Shown here piece after piece: positions 53,723 through 61,997 of a DNA stretch of 64,000 nucleotides (the stretch's first letter is position 1; the number at the start of each line of letters is the position of its first letter). The notes under the pieces were generated by a model that saw only the letters and a list, made by a program, of their open reading frames with translations, made no database searches and had not been told where the DNA came from. Source of the DNA: Sphaerisporangium fuscum (GTDB lineage: Bacteria > Actinomycetota > Actinomycetes > Streptosporangiales > Streptosporangiaceae). A program made the position numbers and the translations under genes. The stretch spans positions 310,001 to 374,000 of the forward strand of contig NZ_JAHDTF010000002.1 in assembly GCF_018531465.1 (NCBI RefSeq). Direction: 5' to 3'.

Positions 53723-54546
53723 TCATCTCCCGTCCGTCCGACAACGGCCCCGTGCTGCGGGTGAGCGACGTCGACGTCGTCCGCGGCGGCGCCCACCTGC
53801 TGCAGTCGGTCTCGCTCACCGTGCACCCGGGCGAGCACTGGGCCCTGCTCGGCGCCAACGGCGCCGGGAAGAGCACGCTGCTCAACCTCCTCGGCGCCGT
53901 CAACCACCCCACCCGCGGGGTCGTCGAGGTCCTCGGACGCACGATGGGCAGGGTCGACGTACGCGAGCTGCGGTCGTACGTCGGGCACGTCGACCCGCGT
54001 CACGCCCCCGACGAGCCGCTGCGCGTGCGCGAGGTGGTCCTGACGGGTCTGACGAACACCTCCGCGCTCGTGCCCCGCTGGGCGCCGACGGCGGAGCAGT
54101 CCGAGCAGGCCGACAGGCTGATCGGCATGCTGGGCATGAGCGCCAGGAGCGACGCGCGCTGGCCCACCCTCTCGCAGGGGGAGCGCGGCCGCACGCTCAT
54201 CGCCAGGGCCCTCATGCCACAGCCTCGCCTGCTGCTCCTGGACGAGCCCGCCACCGGCCTCGACCTCGCCGCCCGCGAGCGGCTCCTCAGCAGCATCGAC
54301 GCGCTCCGCTACGAGTACCCCTCGCTGGCCACGGTCCTGGTGACCCATCACCTCGAAGAACTGCCCGCGGGCACCACCCACGCGATGCTGCTGCGTGAGG
54401 GCCGCTGCCTGGCGTCAGGGCCCGTCGACGACGTGCTGACCACCGACCACGTCAGCAAGTGCTTCGACCACCCCGTCCGCATCACCCGCACGGACGGCCG
54501 CTGGGCGGCCCGCGCCGACCGCGCCATCCCCTCCGGCATCCGGTGA
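53719..54546 (+). CDS. Orphan ABC-type ATPase
   Basis: A 275-residue ATP-binding protein: Walker A 'LGANGAGKSTLLNLL', signature 'LSQGERGRTLIARAL', Walker B 'LLLLDEPATGLD', H-loop 'VLVTHHLEE'. It resembles ModF/YlmA-like soluble ABC proteins. There is no permease or binding protein in the neighbourhood, so it either pairs with an unlinked membrane part or acts in regulation. Translationally coupled to the FadR-type regulator. Confidence 0.88.
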   Translation: MIISRPSDNGPVLRVSDVDVVRGGAHLLQSVSLTVHPGEHWALLGANGAGKSTLLNLLGAVNHPTRGVVEVLGRTMGRVDVRELRSYVGHVDPRHAPDEPLRVREVVLTGLTNTSALVPRWAPTAEQSEQADRLIGMLGMSARSDARWPTLSQGERGRTLIARALMPQPRLLLLDEPATGLDLAARERLLSSIDALRYEYPSLATVLVTHHLEELPAGTTHAMLLREGRCLASGPVDDVLTTDHVSKCFDHPVRITRTDGRWAARADRAIPSGIR

Positions 54547-54617
54547 GCCGGCTCCGGCGGCCGCTCGGCGGGCCACCGCTCCTCGGACCGGGCCTCCGGT
54601 GAACCGGCCGTGGTTCC

Positions 54618-55382
54618 TCAGCGCCCGCGGTCCAGGCGGCGGGCGGCGCGGGCGGCCAGGTAGCCGAAGGAGTTGGTGGCGAGGTGCAGCAGCGATGGCG
54701 CCAGCAGTCCCCCACGCCCTCGCAACCACGAGAAGAACACCCCGGCCACCCCGGTGAAGACCACCGAGCCGACGACGACCCGCACCACACCGGCAGCCGC
54801 CGTGCGGTCCTCCCCACCGGCGAGGTCGCCGAGGGCCGGGGCGGCGCCGGCGAGGTCGCTGAGGGCCGGGTTGGCGCGGGCCATGTCGAGTGACGGGAGG
54901 ACGTGCCAGAGCCCGAAGAGGGCCGCGGAGCCCGGGACGGCCGCGGCGGGCCCGTACGACCGGCGCAGCGCGGCGGGCAGCACTCCGCGGAAGGCGACCT
55001 CCTCCAGCAGCACCGTGCCCAGCGGCACCTGGACGAGGACCTCCTCCAGCAGGCGGGCGCGCGAGAGTCCGAGCGCCCGCTCGTCCCTGAAGAACCGGCG
55101 GGTCGCGGGCAGCAGGACCCCTCCGGTGTAGACGGCCGCCACGGCGCCCGCCAGCGCTCCCCCCGCCCTGGCACCGCGGTCGGCGTCGGCGAAACCGATC
55201 TCCTTCCACGACAACCCCGAACGCCGGGCGAGGAGCACCAGCGCGCCGGCCGTCACGGTGGAGGTCAGCGGGGCGAGGCGTCGGGCGAGACGGTTGTTCA
55301 GCACGTTGGCCGCCCCGAGCGCGGCGAGGGCCGGCAGCAGGAGGCGGGACGCGGGAACGGCGGGGGCATTCTCGGTCGTCAT
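54618..55382 (-). CDS. CPBP intramembrane metalloprotease (Abi/CAAX family)
   Basis: A 254-residue membrane protein with several hydrophobic helices. 'VLLEEVAFRGVLPAALRR' contains the EE...R motif, with catalytic His in 'LFGLWHVLPS' and 'LLHLATNSFGY', matching the CPBP (CAAX protease and bacteriocin-processing) family. Its ATG overlaps the stop of the upstream WhiB gene by 4 nt. Substrate unknown. Confidence 0.87.
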   Translation of the reverse strand: MTTENAPAVPASRLLLPALAALGAANVLNNRLARRLAPLTSTVTAGALVLLARRSGLSWKEIGFADADRGARAGGALAGAVAAVYTGGVLLPATRRFFRDERALGLSRARLLEEVLVQVPLGTVLLEEVAFRGVLPAALRRSYGPAAAVPGSAALFGLWHVLPSLDMARANPALSDLAGAAPALGDLAGGEDRTAAAGVVRVVVGSVVFTGVAGVFFSWLRGRGGLLAPSLLHLATNSFGYLAARAARRLDRGR

Positions 55383-55645
55383 GAGGCGGCTCGTCGCCTC
55401 CAGCCAGGGGGGAATCTGAGACGTCGGCGCTCGGCCGTCGTGAGGCCGCCCCAGATGCCTTCGGGCTCCCCGGCCCGTACGGCGTAGGACAGGCACTCCT
55501 CGATCACTGTGCAGGTCGCGCAGATCGTCTTCGCCCGCGCCTCCTGCTCGGGAAGCGGGGTGTCCGGGAAGAACAACTCCGGATCGGACGTTCGGCAGGA
55601 TCCCCGAGAGGCCCAGCCCGCCTCGGGAACGGTCTTCGCACTCAT
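55379..55645 (-). CDS. WhiB-family iron-sulfur transcription factor
   Basis: An 88-residue WhiB-like protein with four cluster-binding Cys: 'SCRTSDPELFF', then 'ICATCTVIEECLSYAV' (C-x2-C-x5-C), the conserved 'GIWGGLTTAERRRL' turn and a basic tail. AGGAGGTGGTG directly upstream selects ATG 55645. WhiB proteins bind a [4Fe-4S] cluster and contact the principal sigma factor. Coupling to the CPBP protease is unusual. Confidence 0.95.
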   Translation of the reverse strand: MSAKTVPEAGWASRGSCRTSDPELFFPDTPLPEQEARAKTICATCTVIEECLSYAVRAGEPEGIWGGLTTAERRRLRFPPGWRRRAAS

Positions 55646-55776
55646 CACCACCTCCTGGCCAGGATCGTGCGCCGACACGGCCAGGCTACGGACCGCCGCC
55701 CACGGGCACATCCATCTCGGGGCGTAGACGGAACGAGTCACACCTCCACTCGCCGGCGTACATGGCGACCCAGGCT

Positions 55777-56571
55777 TCAGATGATCAGGTCTTCGCCCTG
55801 CTTGGGGGTGAGGACCTCGTACGCCTCCTCCGAGGCCGCGTCGAGATATCGGGACAGTTCATCCGGCTGAGTGGTGTAGAAGCCGTCGATGTGGAATCCG
55901 TCGTAGTGCATGGGCACCGCGACCCGGGCCCCCAGCAACCGCGCGGCGACGGCCGCGTGCTCGGCATCGAGCGAGGCTGGGTACGGGCTCGGCGGCTGGC
56001 AGTGAGGAAAGCAGACGGTCGGCCCGTTGATGGGCGTCAGCACGGCGTCGAACGGTCCGTACCGGCGGGCGGCGCGCCACCAGTAGCCGTGGAACATGGT
56101 GTCCCCGAGGTGGATCACACGCTTGCCTCCGGCCTCGACCGCCCATGACACCTGCGGGTCGCCGAGGGTGTCGACGGCCGGGACGGCCGCGATCGAGAAC
56201 GGCCCGATCGTGGTGGTCTCCCACGGTGCCATCGGCAGCCGGGGCAGCTTCCACTCGTCGAGTTCACCGTCGGCCTTGAGTGTCCACAGGTTCTCGTGGT
56301 CATCGCCGCCGAAGGACGCGGGATGCAGAACTTTTCCGCCGGGGCGCAGCGCCCGGGCGAGGGCGGCGGCGTCGGTGTGGTCCCGGTGCAGGTGCGTGCA
56401 GAGCCCGGCGAGCACGCTGCCCTCGGTGTGCGGCGGGGTGACCTTCGGCATGGGTGCCGAGAGCGGGGTGTCCGCCAGGACGCCCTCGGGTCCGCCGAGC
56501 AGGTCGATGACCAGGCTCTCCCCCTGTGATTCAAGTTCCACGCCCGCCCATCCCAGCCATCGGATACGCAT
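55777..56571 (-). CDS. MBL-fold metallo-hydrolase (UlaG-like)
   Basis: A 264-residue metallo-beta-lactamase-fold protein. It starts 'IRWLGWAGVELESQGESLVI' as in UlaG-like enzymes, followed by 'GLCTHLHRDHTDAAALARAL' (the HxHxDH set), 'VIHLGDTMFHGYWW' and 'RVAVPMHYDGFHIDGFY'. AAGGAGAGGG precedes the ATG. Divergent from a TetR regulator over a palindromic operator, so it is probably under its control. Substrate unknown. Confidence 0.87.
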   Translation of the reverse strand: MRIRWLGWAGVELESQGESLVIDLLGGPEGVLADTPLSAPMPKVTPPHTEGSVLAGLCTHLHRDHTDAAALARALRPGGKVLHPASFGGDDHENLWTLKADGELDEWKLPRLPMAPWETTTIGPFSIAAVPAVDTLGDPQVSWAVEAGGKRVIHLGDTMFHGYWWRAARRYGPFDAVLTPINGPTVCFPHCQPPSPYPASLDAEHAAVAARLLGARVAVPMHYDGFHIDGFYTTQPDELSRYLDAASEEAYEVLTPKQGEDLII

Positions 56572-56593
56572 CTGATCCCTCTCCTTTTGGCGT

Positions 56594-56633
56594 ACGTTCG
56601 TTCGCTAAAACTTAGCACACGATCGTTCGCTAA
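56594..56633. promoter_or_regulatory. TetR-type operator between MBL and TetR genes
   Basis: TTAGC-N2-ACGATCGT-N2-GCTAA (56612-56633) is a 22-bp interrupted palindrome. A further copy of its right half, ACGTTCGTTCGCTAA (one mismatch), lies at 56594-56608. A separate GCTAA-AAC-TTAGC repeat joins them. Typical autoregulatory TetR operator layout. Confidence 0.7.
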
Positions 56634-56644
56634 ACTCTGTGGGC

Positions 56645-57268
56645 ATGAGGAGATCTGCCAGCGAGGCCCGGCGAACCCGCGACCACATCGTCAGCACCGG
56701 CGTGACCCATGCCTCCAGCGCGGGGCTGTCCGGCCTGACCATAGGTGTGCTGGCCGAGACACTCGGCATGAGCAAGGCCGGGGTGGTCGGCCCCTTCGGT
56801 TCCCGGGCCGATTTGCAGGCCGCGGTCCTGGCCAAGGCGGTGAACATGTTCACCCAGGCGGTCGTGGAGCCGAGTCTGACGGCGGACCCGGGCCTGGCGC
56901 GACTGCGCGTCGTGATCGATTCGTGGTGCGGCTACCTCGCCGACAGCCCGTTCCCCAACGGCTGTTTCGTCACGGCGGCGTCCTGCGAACTGGACGGGCA
57001 ACCGGGCGAGCTACGCACCTACCTTCGCGACAAGGTGACCCACTGGCGGGACTTCCTGCGCGAGCAGATCGTGACGGCGCAGACCGCGGGCGACATCAGC
57101 ACCCGGCTCGACGCGACGGACCTCGTCTCGGTTCTCACGGGAATCGCCATGTCCGCCAACCAGGAGATCCAGTTGCTCGGTGACGACACGGCGGCGGCAC
57201 GTGCCCGACGTCTCATGGGTGCGGTCATCGGCGAGAAAGAGGGATCGACGACATCGAAGACGGCCTGA
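56645..57268 (+). CDS. TetR-family regulator
   Basis: A 207-residue regulator. HTH: 'ARRTRDHIVSTGVTHASSAG', 'LAETLGMSKAGVVGPFGSRA'. The C-terminal part ('NGCFVTAASCELDGQPGELR', 'VTHWRDFLREQI') matches TetR_C_16-type domains. GTG 56639 is an alternative start. The palindrome directly upstream and the divergent MBL gene are its likely targets. Confidence 0.9.
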   Translation: MRRSASEARRTRDHIVSTGVTHASSAGLSGLTIGVLAETLGMSKAGVVGPFGSRADLQAAVLAKAVNMFTQAVVEPSLTADPGLARLRVVIDSWCGYLADSPFPNGCFVTAASCELDGQPGELRTYLRDKVTHWRDFLREQIVTAQTAGDISTRLDATDLVSVLTGIAMSANQEIQLLGDDTAAARARRLMGAVIGEKEGSTTSKTA

Positions 57269-57327
57269 CGGTCCGCGAGGTGCGGTCCGCCGGAAGGCGG
57301 CCGGTGACAGCGTGCCGGCGCGGTGGG

Positions 57328-58065
57328 TCAGCAGGCGTCGACGCCCTGGGTGAAGCCCTTGGTGAAGGATTGCTGGCGTTGGGCGGGGGTGCCGTGGGCG
57401 TCCTCTCGCATCCAGTTGTCGTCGGGGTCGCCGGCCGCGGCGAGGTTGTCGAGCAGTTCCTCGTCGTCCCCCGGGTCGGCCTGCAACCGGCCGGCGTCGA
57501 TGATGCCCTTCAGGGCGCCGCCGGCGTAGCAGTCGGCCTGCAGTTCGCGTTCGACGTTGAAGCTGAAGTCGCTCCTCAGCTGCGCCTGGATGGAGTGTCC
57601 GATCTCGTGCGGAATGATCACGTAGACCGCACCGTCGCCCAGTTGCTTCCACAGCGACCGCATCCACGTCTGGTCGTAGGCGACGAAGTTGCCTATCGGG
57701 CAGTAGAAGGCGTTCTGCGGCAGGGCCGGCCGGCCGCCGCAGGACGGGCCGTTCCTGCCCGAGTAGGCCACGAACCTCTCCAGCGGCCGGTAGGTCTTCC
57801 CCGCGGCCTGGAACCTGTCCTGCCAGAACTCCTCGGTCAGGGTGCGCGCGAGCTGGACGTCCTCCTCGAACTTCGTCCCGAAGGCGGTGGTGCTCCGCGG
57901 GGCGGCCCCGGTCTGCTGGGGCGCGGCCTGGGGCTGGACGGCGGCGGCCGGACGGCTCGGCAGCGTCAGCTGGTCCTTCCAGTACTCCACGGACGAGCAG
58001 CCCGTGGCGACCAGGGACACGAGCACGGCCATGAGGATGACGGGCGCCACTGCGCGATGGGTCAT
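57328..58065 (-). CDS. Neutral zinc metallopeptidase lipoprotein (YpfJ-like)
   Basis: A 245-residue lipoprotein (lipobox 'VSLVATGC', Cys23). The catalytic motif is 'IIPHEIGHSIQAQLRSD' (HExxH), followed by the third ligand region 'ERELQADCYAGGALKG' and 'NWMREDAHGTPAQRQQSFTK', matching the putative neutral zinc metallopeptidase family. Acts outside the membrane; substrate unknown. Confidence 0.87.
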   Translation of the reverse strand: MTHRAVAPVILMAVLVSLVATGCSSVEYWKDQLTLPSRPAAAVQPQAAPQQTGAAPRSTTAFGTKFEEDVQLARTLTEEFWQDRFQAAGKTYRPLERFVAYSGRNGPSCGGRPALPQNAFYCPIGNFVAYDQTWMRSLWKQLGDGAVYVIIPHEIGHSIQAQLRSDFSFNVERELQADCYAGGALKGIIDAGRLQADPGDDEELLDNLAAAGDPDDNWMREDAHGTPAQRQQSFTKGFTQGVDAC

Positions 58066-58107
58066 ATGCCCAATCTTGACCGAACCGTGACCCTCGCGCG
58101 GGCGAAT

Positions 58108-58740
58108 TCAGACGAGACGTCGGGCCGTAGCCCAGCGCGACAGCTCGTGCCGGTTGGAGAGCTGAAGTTTGCGCAGCACAGAGGACACGTGCGTCTCGAC
58201 GGTCTTCACGGAGATGAAAAGCTCCTTGGCGATCTCCTTGTAGGCGTACCCGCGGGCGATCAGCCGCAGCACCTCGCGCTCGCGGGAGGTGAGCGAGTCG
58301 AGCTCGGGGTCGATGGACGGCGCCTCGGTGGAGGCGAAGGCGTCCAGGACGAACCCGGCCAGACGCGGCGAGAACACCGCGTCGCCCTCCGAGACGCGGA
58401 CGATCGCGTCGGTGAGCTCCCTCCCGCTGATCGTCTTGGTGACGTAGCCGCGGGCGCCGCCCCGGATGACGCCGATGACGTCCTCGGCCGCGTCGGAGAC
58501 CGAAAGGGCCAGGAAGCGCACCTGCGCGCCCGCCCCGAGCACCCGGCGCAGCACCTCCTGCCCGCCGCCCCCCGGCATGTGGACGTCGAGCAGGACGACG
58601 TCCGGCTTCAGGGACTCGATCGACGCGACCGCCGACTCGACGTCCTCGGCCTCGCCGATCACCTCGATCTCGGGTCCCAGCTCGGCGCGCACCCCCGAAC
58701 GGAAGAGGCGGTGGTCGTCCACGATCAGCACCTTGACCAT
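58108..58740 (-). CDS. LuxR-type response regulator
   Basis: A 210-residue regulator: 'VKVLIVDDHRLFRSGVRAEL', phospho-acceptor in 'VVLLDVHMPGGGGQEVLRRV', 'YVTKTISGRELTD' and the LuxR HTH 'RLIARGYAYKEIAKELFISV' with 'KTVETHVSSVLRKL'. ATG 58740 has GGGAG 8 nt upstream. Located 37 bp downstream of the PspC-domain kinase, its partner. Confidence 0.93.
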   Translation of the reverse strand: MVKVLIVDDHRLFRSGVRAELGPEIEVIGEAEDVESAVASIESLKPDVVLLDVHMPGGGGQEVLRRVLGAGAQVRFLALSVSDAAEDVIGVIRGGARGYVTKTISGRELTDAIVRVSEGDAVFSPRLAGFVLDAFASTEAPSIDPELDSLTSREREVLRLIARGYAYKEIAKELFISVKTVETHVSSVLRKLQLSNRHELSRWATARRLV

Positions 58741-58777
58741 GTTCACGGCTCCCTCACTCGGCGGGTCGGCTCGTGGA

Positions 58778-60004
58778 TCACGCTTGCTCCCGCTTCATTG
58801 TCAACATCACTTCGGTTCCCTCGCCCGGGCCCGTCTTGACCCGTGCCGTGCCGCCGTGGCGCTCCATCCGTCCGATGATCGACTGGCGGATGCCCATGCG
58901 GTCGTCGGGCACCTCCTCCATGGAGAAGCCCTTGCCGCGATCCCGGACGAATATGGTCACCTCCTCCGGCTCCGCTTCGGCGTAGACGGAGATGACGGAC
59001 GCCTCAGAGTATTTCGCCGCGTTGACCATCGCCTGCCGGGCCGCCTGCAACATGGCCCGCAGCCGGTCGTCCAGCTCGCAGTCGCCGACGCAGACGATCT
59101 CGATGGGGACGCCGTGCTCGTCCTCGATCTCGGCCGCCACCCGCCGTACGGCCGCCGCGATCGTGGCGTCGGCGTCGGCCTTGGGCTGGTACAGCCAGTT
59201 GCGCAGCTCGCGCTCCTGCGAGCGGGCCAGGCGCGTCACCTCGAACGGGTCCTGCGCGTTGCGCTGGATCAGGGTGAGCGTGTGCAGCACCGAGTCGTGC
59301 ACGTGCGCCGCCATCTCGGCCCGTTCCTCCTGGCGGATGCGCTCGGTGCGCTCCCGCTGGAGCTCCTTCCACAGGCCGGTGAGCCACGGGGCCGCGATCA
59401 GCGCGATGCCGCCGACCACGACGGCGGTGAACACCAGCCCCGGGACGGCCTCGGCGAGCTTGCCCTGGGCGGCGAGGAAGCCGATCGCGCCGATCACCAC
59501 GAGGAGCGTGCCGGCGCCGGTGCGCACCCACGAGCGCCTCACCTGGCGCACCGCGTCGGTCATCCAGCGCTGGCGGCGGTCGATGCTGGCCTGCTGCCAC
59601 AGGATGAGGCTGCCGATGCCCACCACGGCGATCGACCAGGTGCCGATGCCGCCGGTGGAGGCGCCGGTGAGCCAGCCGAACGCGGTCAGCGCCATGCCGA
59701 GCACGGCGTACGCGGCCACCTGGCCCCAGTCGCGGCCCGGCGGCTCTCCTTCGTACTGCTCGCGCGAAGTGAACATCCACAGGGCGGCGTACGCGAGGAC
59801 GCCCAGCCCGTCGAGGACACTGAGCAGCACGAACGCCAGCCGCAGCACGACCGGGTCGAGCTTCAGCTGGGCGGCGGCGCCTTGGGCGACACCCGCGACG
59901 AGCCGGCCGCGCATGGGCCGGACCATCCGGGGATGAGCCTCGGGAAGTGTGGGGTTCTCAGACATCTCCGCAGCATCGTCACATGTGGCAGGGGCGGCAC
60001 GCAT
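58778..60004 (-). CDS. Sensor kinase with N-terminal PspC domain
   Basis: A 408-residue kinase. Residues about 28-85 form a PspC domain ('MRGRLVAGVAQGAAAQLKLD', then 'LAFVLLSVLDGLGVLAYAAL'), followed by three or more membrane helices, the H-box 'AHVHDSVLHTLTLIQRNAQD' and an HATPase ('ARQAMVNAAKYSEASVISVY', 'VRDRGKGFSMEEVPDDRMGI'). ATG 60004 has GGGAG 7 nt upstream; ATG 59965 is an alternative. PspC-kinase/LuxR pairs probably respond to envelope stress. Divergent from a second PspC protein. Confidence 0.92.
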   Translation of the reverse strand: MRAAPATCDDAAEMSENPTLPEAHPRMVRPMRGRLVAGVAQGAAAQLKLDPVVLRLAFVLLSVLDGLGVLAYAALWMFTSREQYEGEPPGRDWGQVAAYAVLGMALTAFGWLTGASTGGIGTWSIAVVGIGSLILWQQASIDRRQRWMTDAVRQVRRSWVRTGAGTLLVVIGAIGFLAAQGKLAEAVPGLVFTAVVVGGIALIAAPWLTGLWKELQRERTERIRQEERAEMAAHVHDSVLHTLTLIQRNAQDPFEVTRLARSQERELRNWLYQPKADADATIAAAVRRVAAEIEDEHGVPIEIVCVGDCELDDRLRAMLQAARQAMVNAAKYSEASVISVYAEAEPEEVTIFVRDRGKGFSMEEVPDDRMGIRQSIIGRMERHGGTARVKTGPGEGTEVMLTMKREQA

Positions 60005-60098
60005 CAGGGCGCTCCCTGACTCCTGCCCTGAGGGCTCCGGGACGAGTCAGGGGTGTCCCGGATGGTGACCGGAACCCCTGACCGGCCACCATGGACCC

Positions 60099-61787
60099 AT
60101 GACCGAGGCAGGAAGTCCCGATACGACGCTCGAGCCGGGTGACTTCGCACCCGTCAGCGAGGAGCGCGTGCTCCAGCGTAGCGACGAGGGACGAATGCTC
60201 ACAGGCGTGTGCGCAGGGCTCGGCCGCTACACCGGCATGGACCCGGTCATCTTCCGGGTGGGCTTCGCGGTGCTGGTCGTGGGCTCGGGTATCGGCATCA
60301 TGCTGTACGTCGCGGCGTTCCTGCTGATGAGGAACACCCAGGGCGGCCCGGGATACGCCGAGCAGTGGAGCCGCAGGGTCTTCGACACCGAGACCGTGAT
60401 GGCGCTCCTGGCCGCGATCTTCGCCTTCGGCCTGATCATCAACCTGGCGGCCGACGGCATCAGCACCTCGACGGTGGTGGTGGGCACACTGCTCGCGATC
60501 GCCCTGCTGGCCGCGCACGCCCGCGGCGTCGACCTGCTGGCGCTCGTCAAGAGCATGCCGGAGCGGGTCAAGGGGAAGCGCGGCACCCGGCCGGTGCCGG
60601 AGCACTGGACGGCCTTCCCGTCCGCCACGCGGGCGTTCTCCCACGCTCCGGGCACCCCTGGGGGCACGCCCGCGGCTTCCGCCTTCACCACCGCCGCCGC
60701 GCCGTCGGCGCCGCCGTTCGCGTCCGACGCGCCGCCGGCCACGACCTCGGCGTTCGACGCTCATCCGTCCGACGCGCCGCCGGCCACCACCTCGGCGTTC
60801 GACGCCCCTCCATCCGACGCGCCTGCGGAGGCACCGTCCGACGCGCCGTCTGCGTCCGAGGCGCCCCCGGGCGACCGTATCTTCGGGACTTCGGCGGCCG
60901 CCGGCCGGTCCCCCGCTGCCGAGCAGCTCTACCGGCGGCTGTCGGACCTCGCCAAGGAGGCGCGCGCCGCGGCCACGGCGGCGGCCGGCCCCGGGGCGGC
61001 GCCCCCGCCCGCCCCCGGCTACCGGCAGACGCCGCGGCCCGGGGGGTTCGACTCCTCCGGCGAGCCGTTCGCACCGCACGGCCCGTACAGCCCGCGCCGG
61101 CCGTACGAGCCCGACGACTGGGAGTACGGCCGGCGGCCCAGCGCCGCGGCCGCGCGGCCGCCCCGCCCGAAGCGGCCGAAGTCGTTCACCGGCGCAATCA
61201 CCGTGTTCGTCGCGTTCCTGGTCGGAGGGATCATGGTTGCCACGCAGTCGCCGTCCGCCCAGACGGTCAACCTGCCGTTGATCGGCGGGGCCGTGCTCAT
61301 CACGATCGGCGCGGGCCTGCTCGTCGCGACCTGGTTCGGCAGGGGCGCCGGGCTGGTGGCGACCGGAACCATCGTCTCTCTTCTGCTAGTGGCGGGATCG
61401 ACCGTGAACGGAATTCCGAAGAAGATCGGCAGCTACACCTGGGAGCCCGTGGACAGCTCCGTGGCCGTCCGCACGTACTCGGTGGGCATCGGCGACGGAA
61501 CGCTCGACCTGCGGGACACCAAGTTCCTCCCCGGCTCCCGAACCAGGTTCGACGCCTCGGTGTCGATGGGCGAGCTGAAGATCATCGTGCCGTCCTACGC
61601 CCGGGTGGAGGTGTTCGGCTACGCCAGACTGGGGGACGTCAAGATCGAGCACGCCGTGCAGGGCGGCACCGACGTCCACCACGACAAGGTGCTGGAGCCC
61701 GCGGTGAGCGGCACCGGCGCCGTCCCGGTCATCGAACTGCACGTGAAGGCCGGCATCGGGGACGTCGAGGTGCGCCGTGCGGCATAG
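60099..61787 (+). CDS. PspC-domain membrane protein with Pro/Ala-rich linker and LiaF-like tail
   Basis: A 562-residue protein. The PspC domain is at about 25-90 ('RMLTGVCAGLGRYTGMDPVI', 'GFAVLVVGSGIGIMLYVAAF'), then two helices (about 108-150). A low-complexity linker about 190-360 contains near-repeats 'DAPPATTSAFDAHPS' and 'DAPPATTSAFDAPPS'. Three further helices (about 365-440) precede a C-terminal beta-rich domain like that of LiaF ('SVSMGELKIIVPSYARVEV', 'HVKAGIGDVEVRRA'). Divergent from the PspC-kinase; likely one envelope-stress module. Confidence 0.88.
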   Translation: MTEAGSPDTTLEPGDFAPVSEERVLQRSDEGRMLTGVCAGLGRYTGMDPVIFRVGFAVLVVGSGIGIMLYVAAFLLMRNTQGGPGYAEQWSRRVFDTETVMALLAAIFAFGLIINLAADGISTSTVVVGTLLAIALLAAHARGVDLLALVKSMPERVKGKRGTRPVPEHWTAFPSATRAFSHAPGTPGGTPAASAFTTAAAPSAPPFASDAPPATTSAFDAHPSDAPPATTSAFDAPPSDAPAEAPSDAPSASEAPPGDRIFGTSAAAGRSPAAEQLYRRLSDLAKEARAAATAAAGPGAAPPPAPGYRQTPRPGGFDSSGEPFAPHGPYSPRRPYEPDDWEYGRRPSAAAARPPRPKRPKSFTGAITVFVAFLVGGIMVATQSPSAQTVNLPLIGGAVLITIGAGLLVATWFGRGAGLVATGTIVSLLLVAGSTVNGIPKKIGSYTWEPVDSSVAVRTYSVGIGDGTLDLRDTKFLPGSRTRFDASVSMGELKIIVPSYARVEVFGYARLGDVKIEHAVQGGTDVHHDKVLEPAVSGTGAVPVIELHVKAGIGDVEVRRAA

Positions 61788-61953
61788 AACGGACGTGTTC
61801 TCGCTGCTCGCGGGCCTGTTGTTCGTGGGCATCGGCATCCGCTACCTGACCCCGCCGCAACCCGACACGCTGATCATGGGGATGATCCTCGTCTTCGGGC
61901 TCGGGTTCGCCGGCTTCGTCGGCATCATCGCCAAGGCGTTGCGCAGACGCTGA
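61777..61953 (+). CDS. Small two-helix membrane protein
   Basis: A 58-residue protein starting GTG inside the end of the PspC gene (11-nt overlap): two hydrophobic helices 'VFSLLAGLLFVGIGIRYL' and 'MGMILVFGLGFAGFVGIIAK', ending 'ALRRR'. The overlap, start codon and clean hydrophobic pattern argue for a real gene coupled to the PspC protein. Function unknown. Confidence 0.7.
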   Translation: MRHRTDVFSLLAGLLFVGIGIRYLTPPQPDTLIMGMILVFGLGFAGFVGIIAKALRRR

Positions 61954-61956
61954 CTC

Positions 61957-61990
61957 TTCTAATGCGAGACGAGCATTAGTCCCATTAGAA
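61957..61990. promoter_or_regulatory. TCTAATG inverted repeats upstream of the CGNR gene
   Basis: CTAATGC-N7-GCATTAG (61959-61979) is a perfect inverted repeat. TTCTAATG (61957) and CATTAGAA (61983-61990) form a wider one. TAGAAT at 61986-61991 could be a -10 placing the transcript start at or near ATG 61998. Confidence 0.65.
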
Positions 61991-61997
61991 TGGCTGG

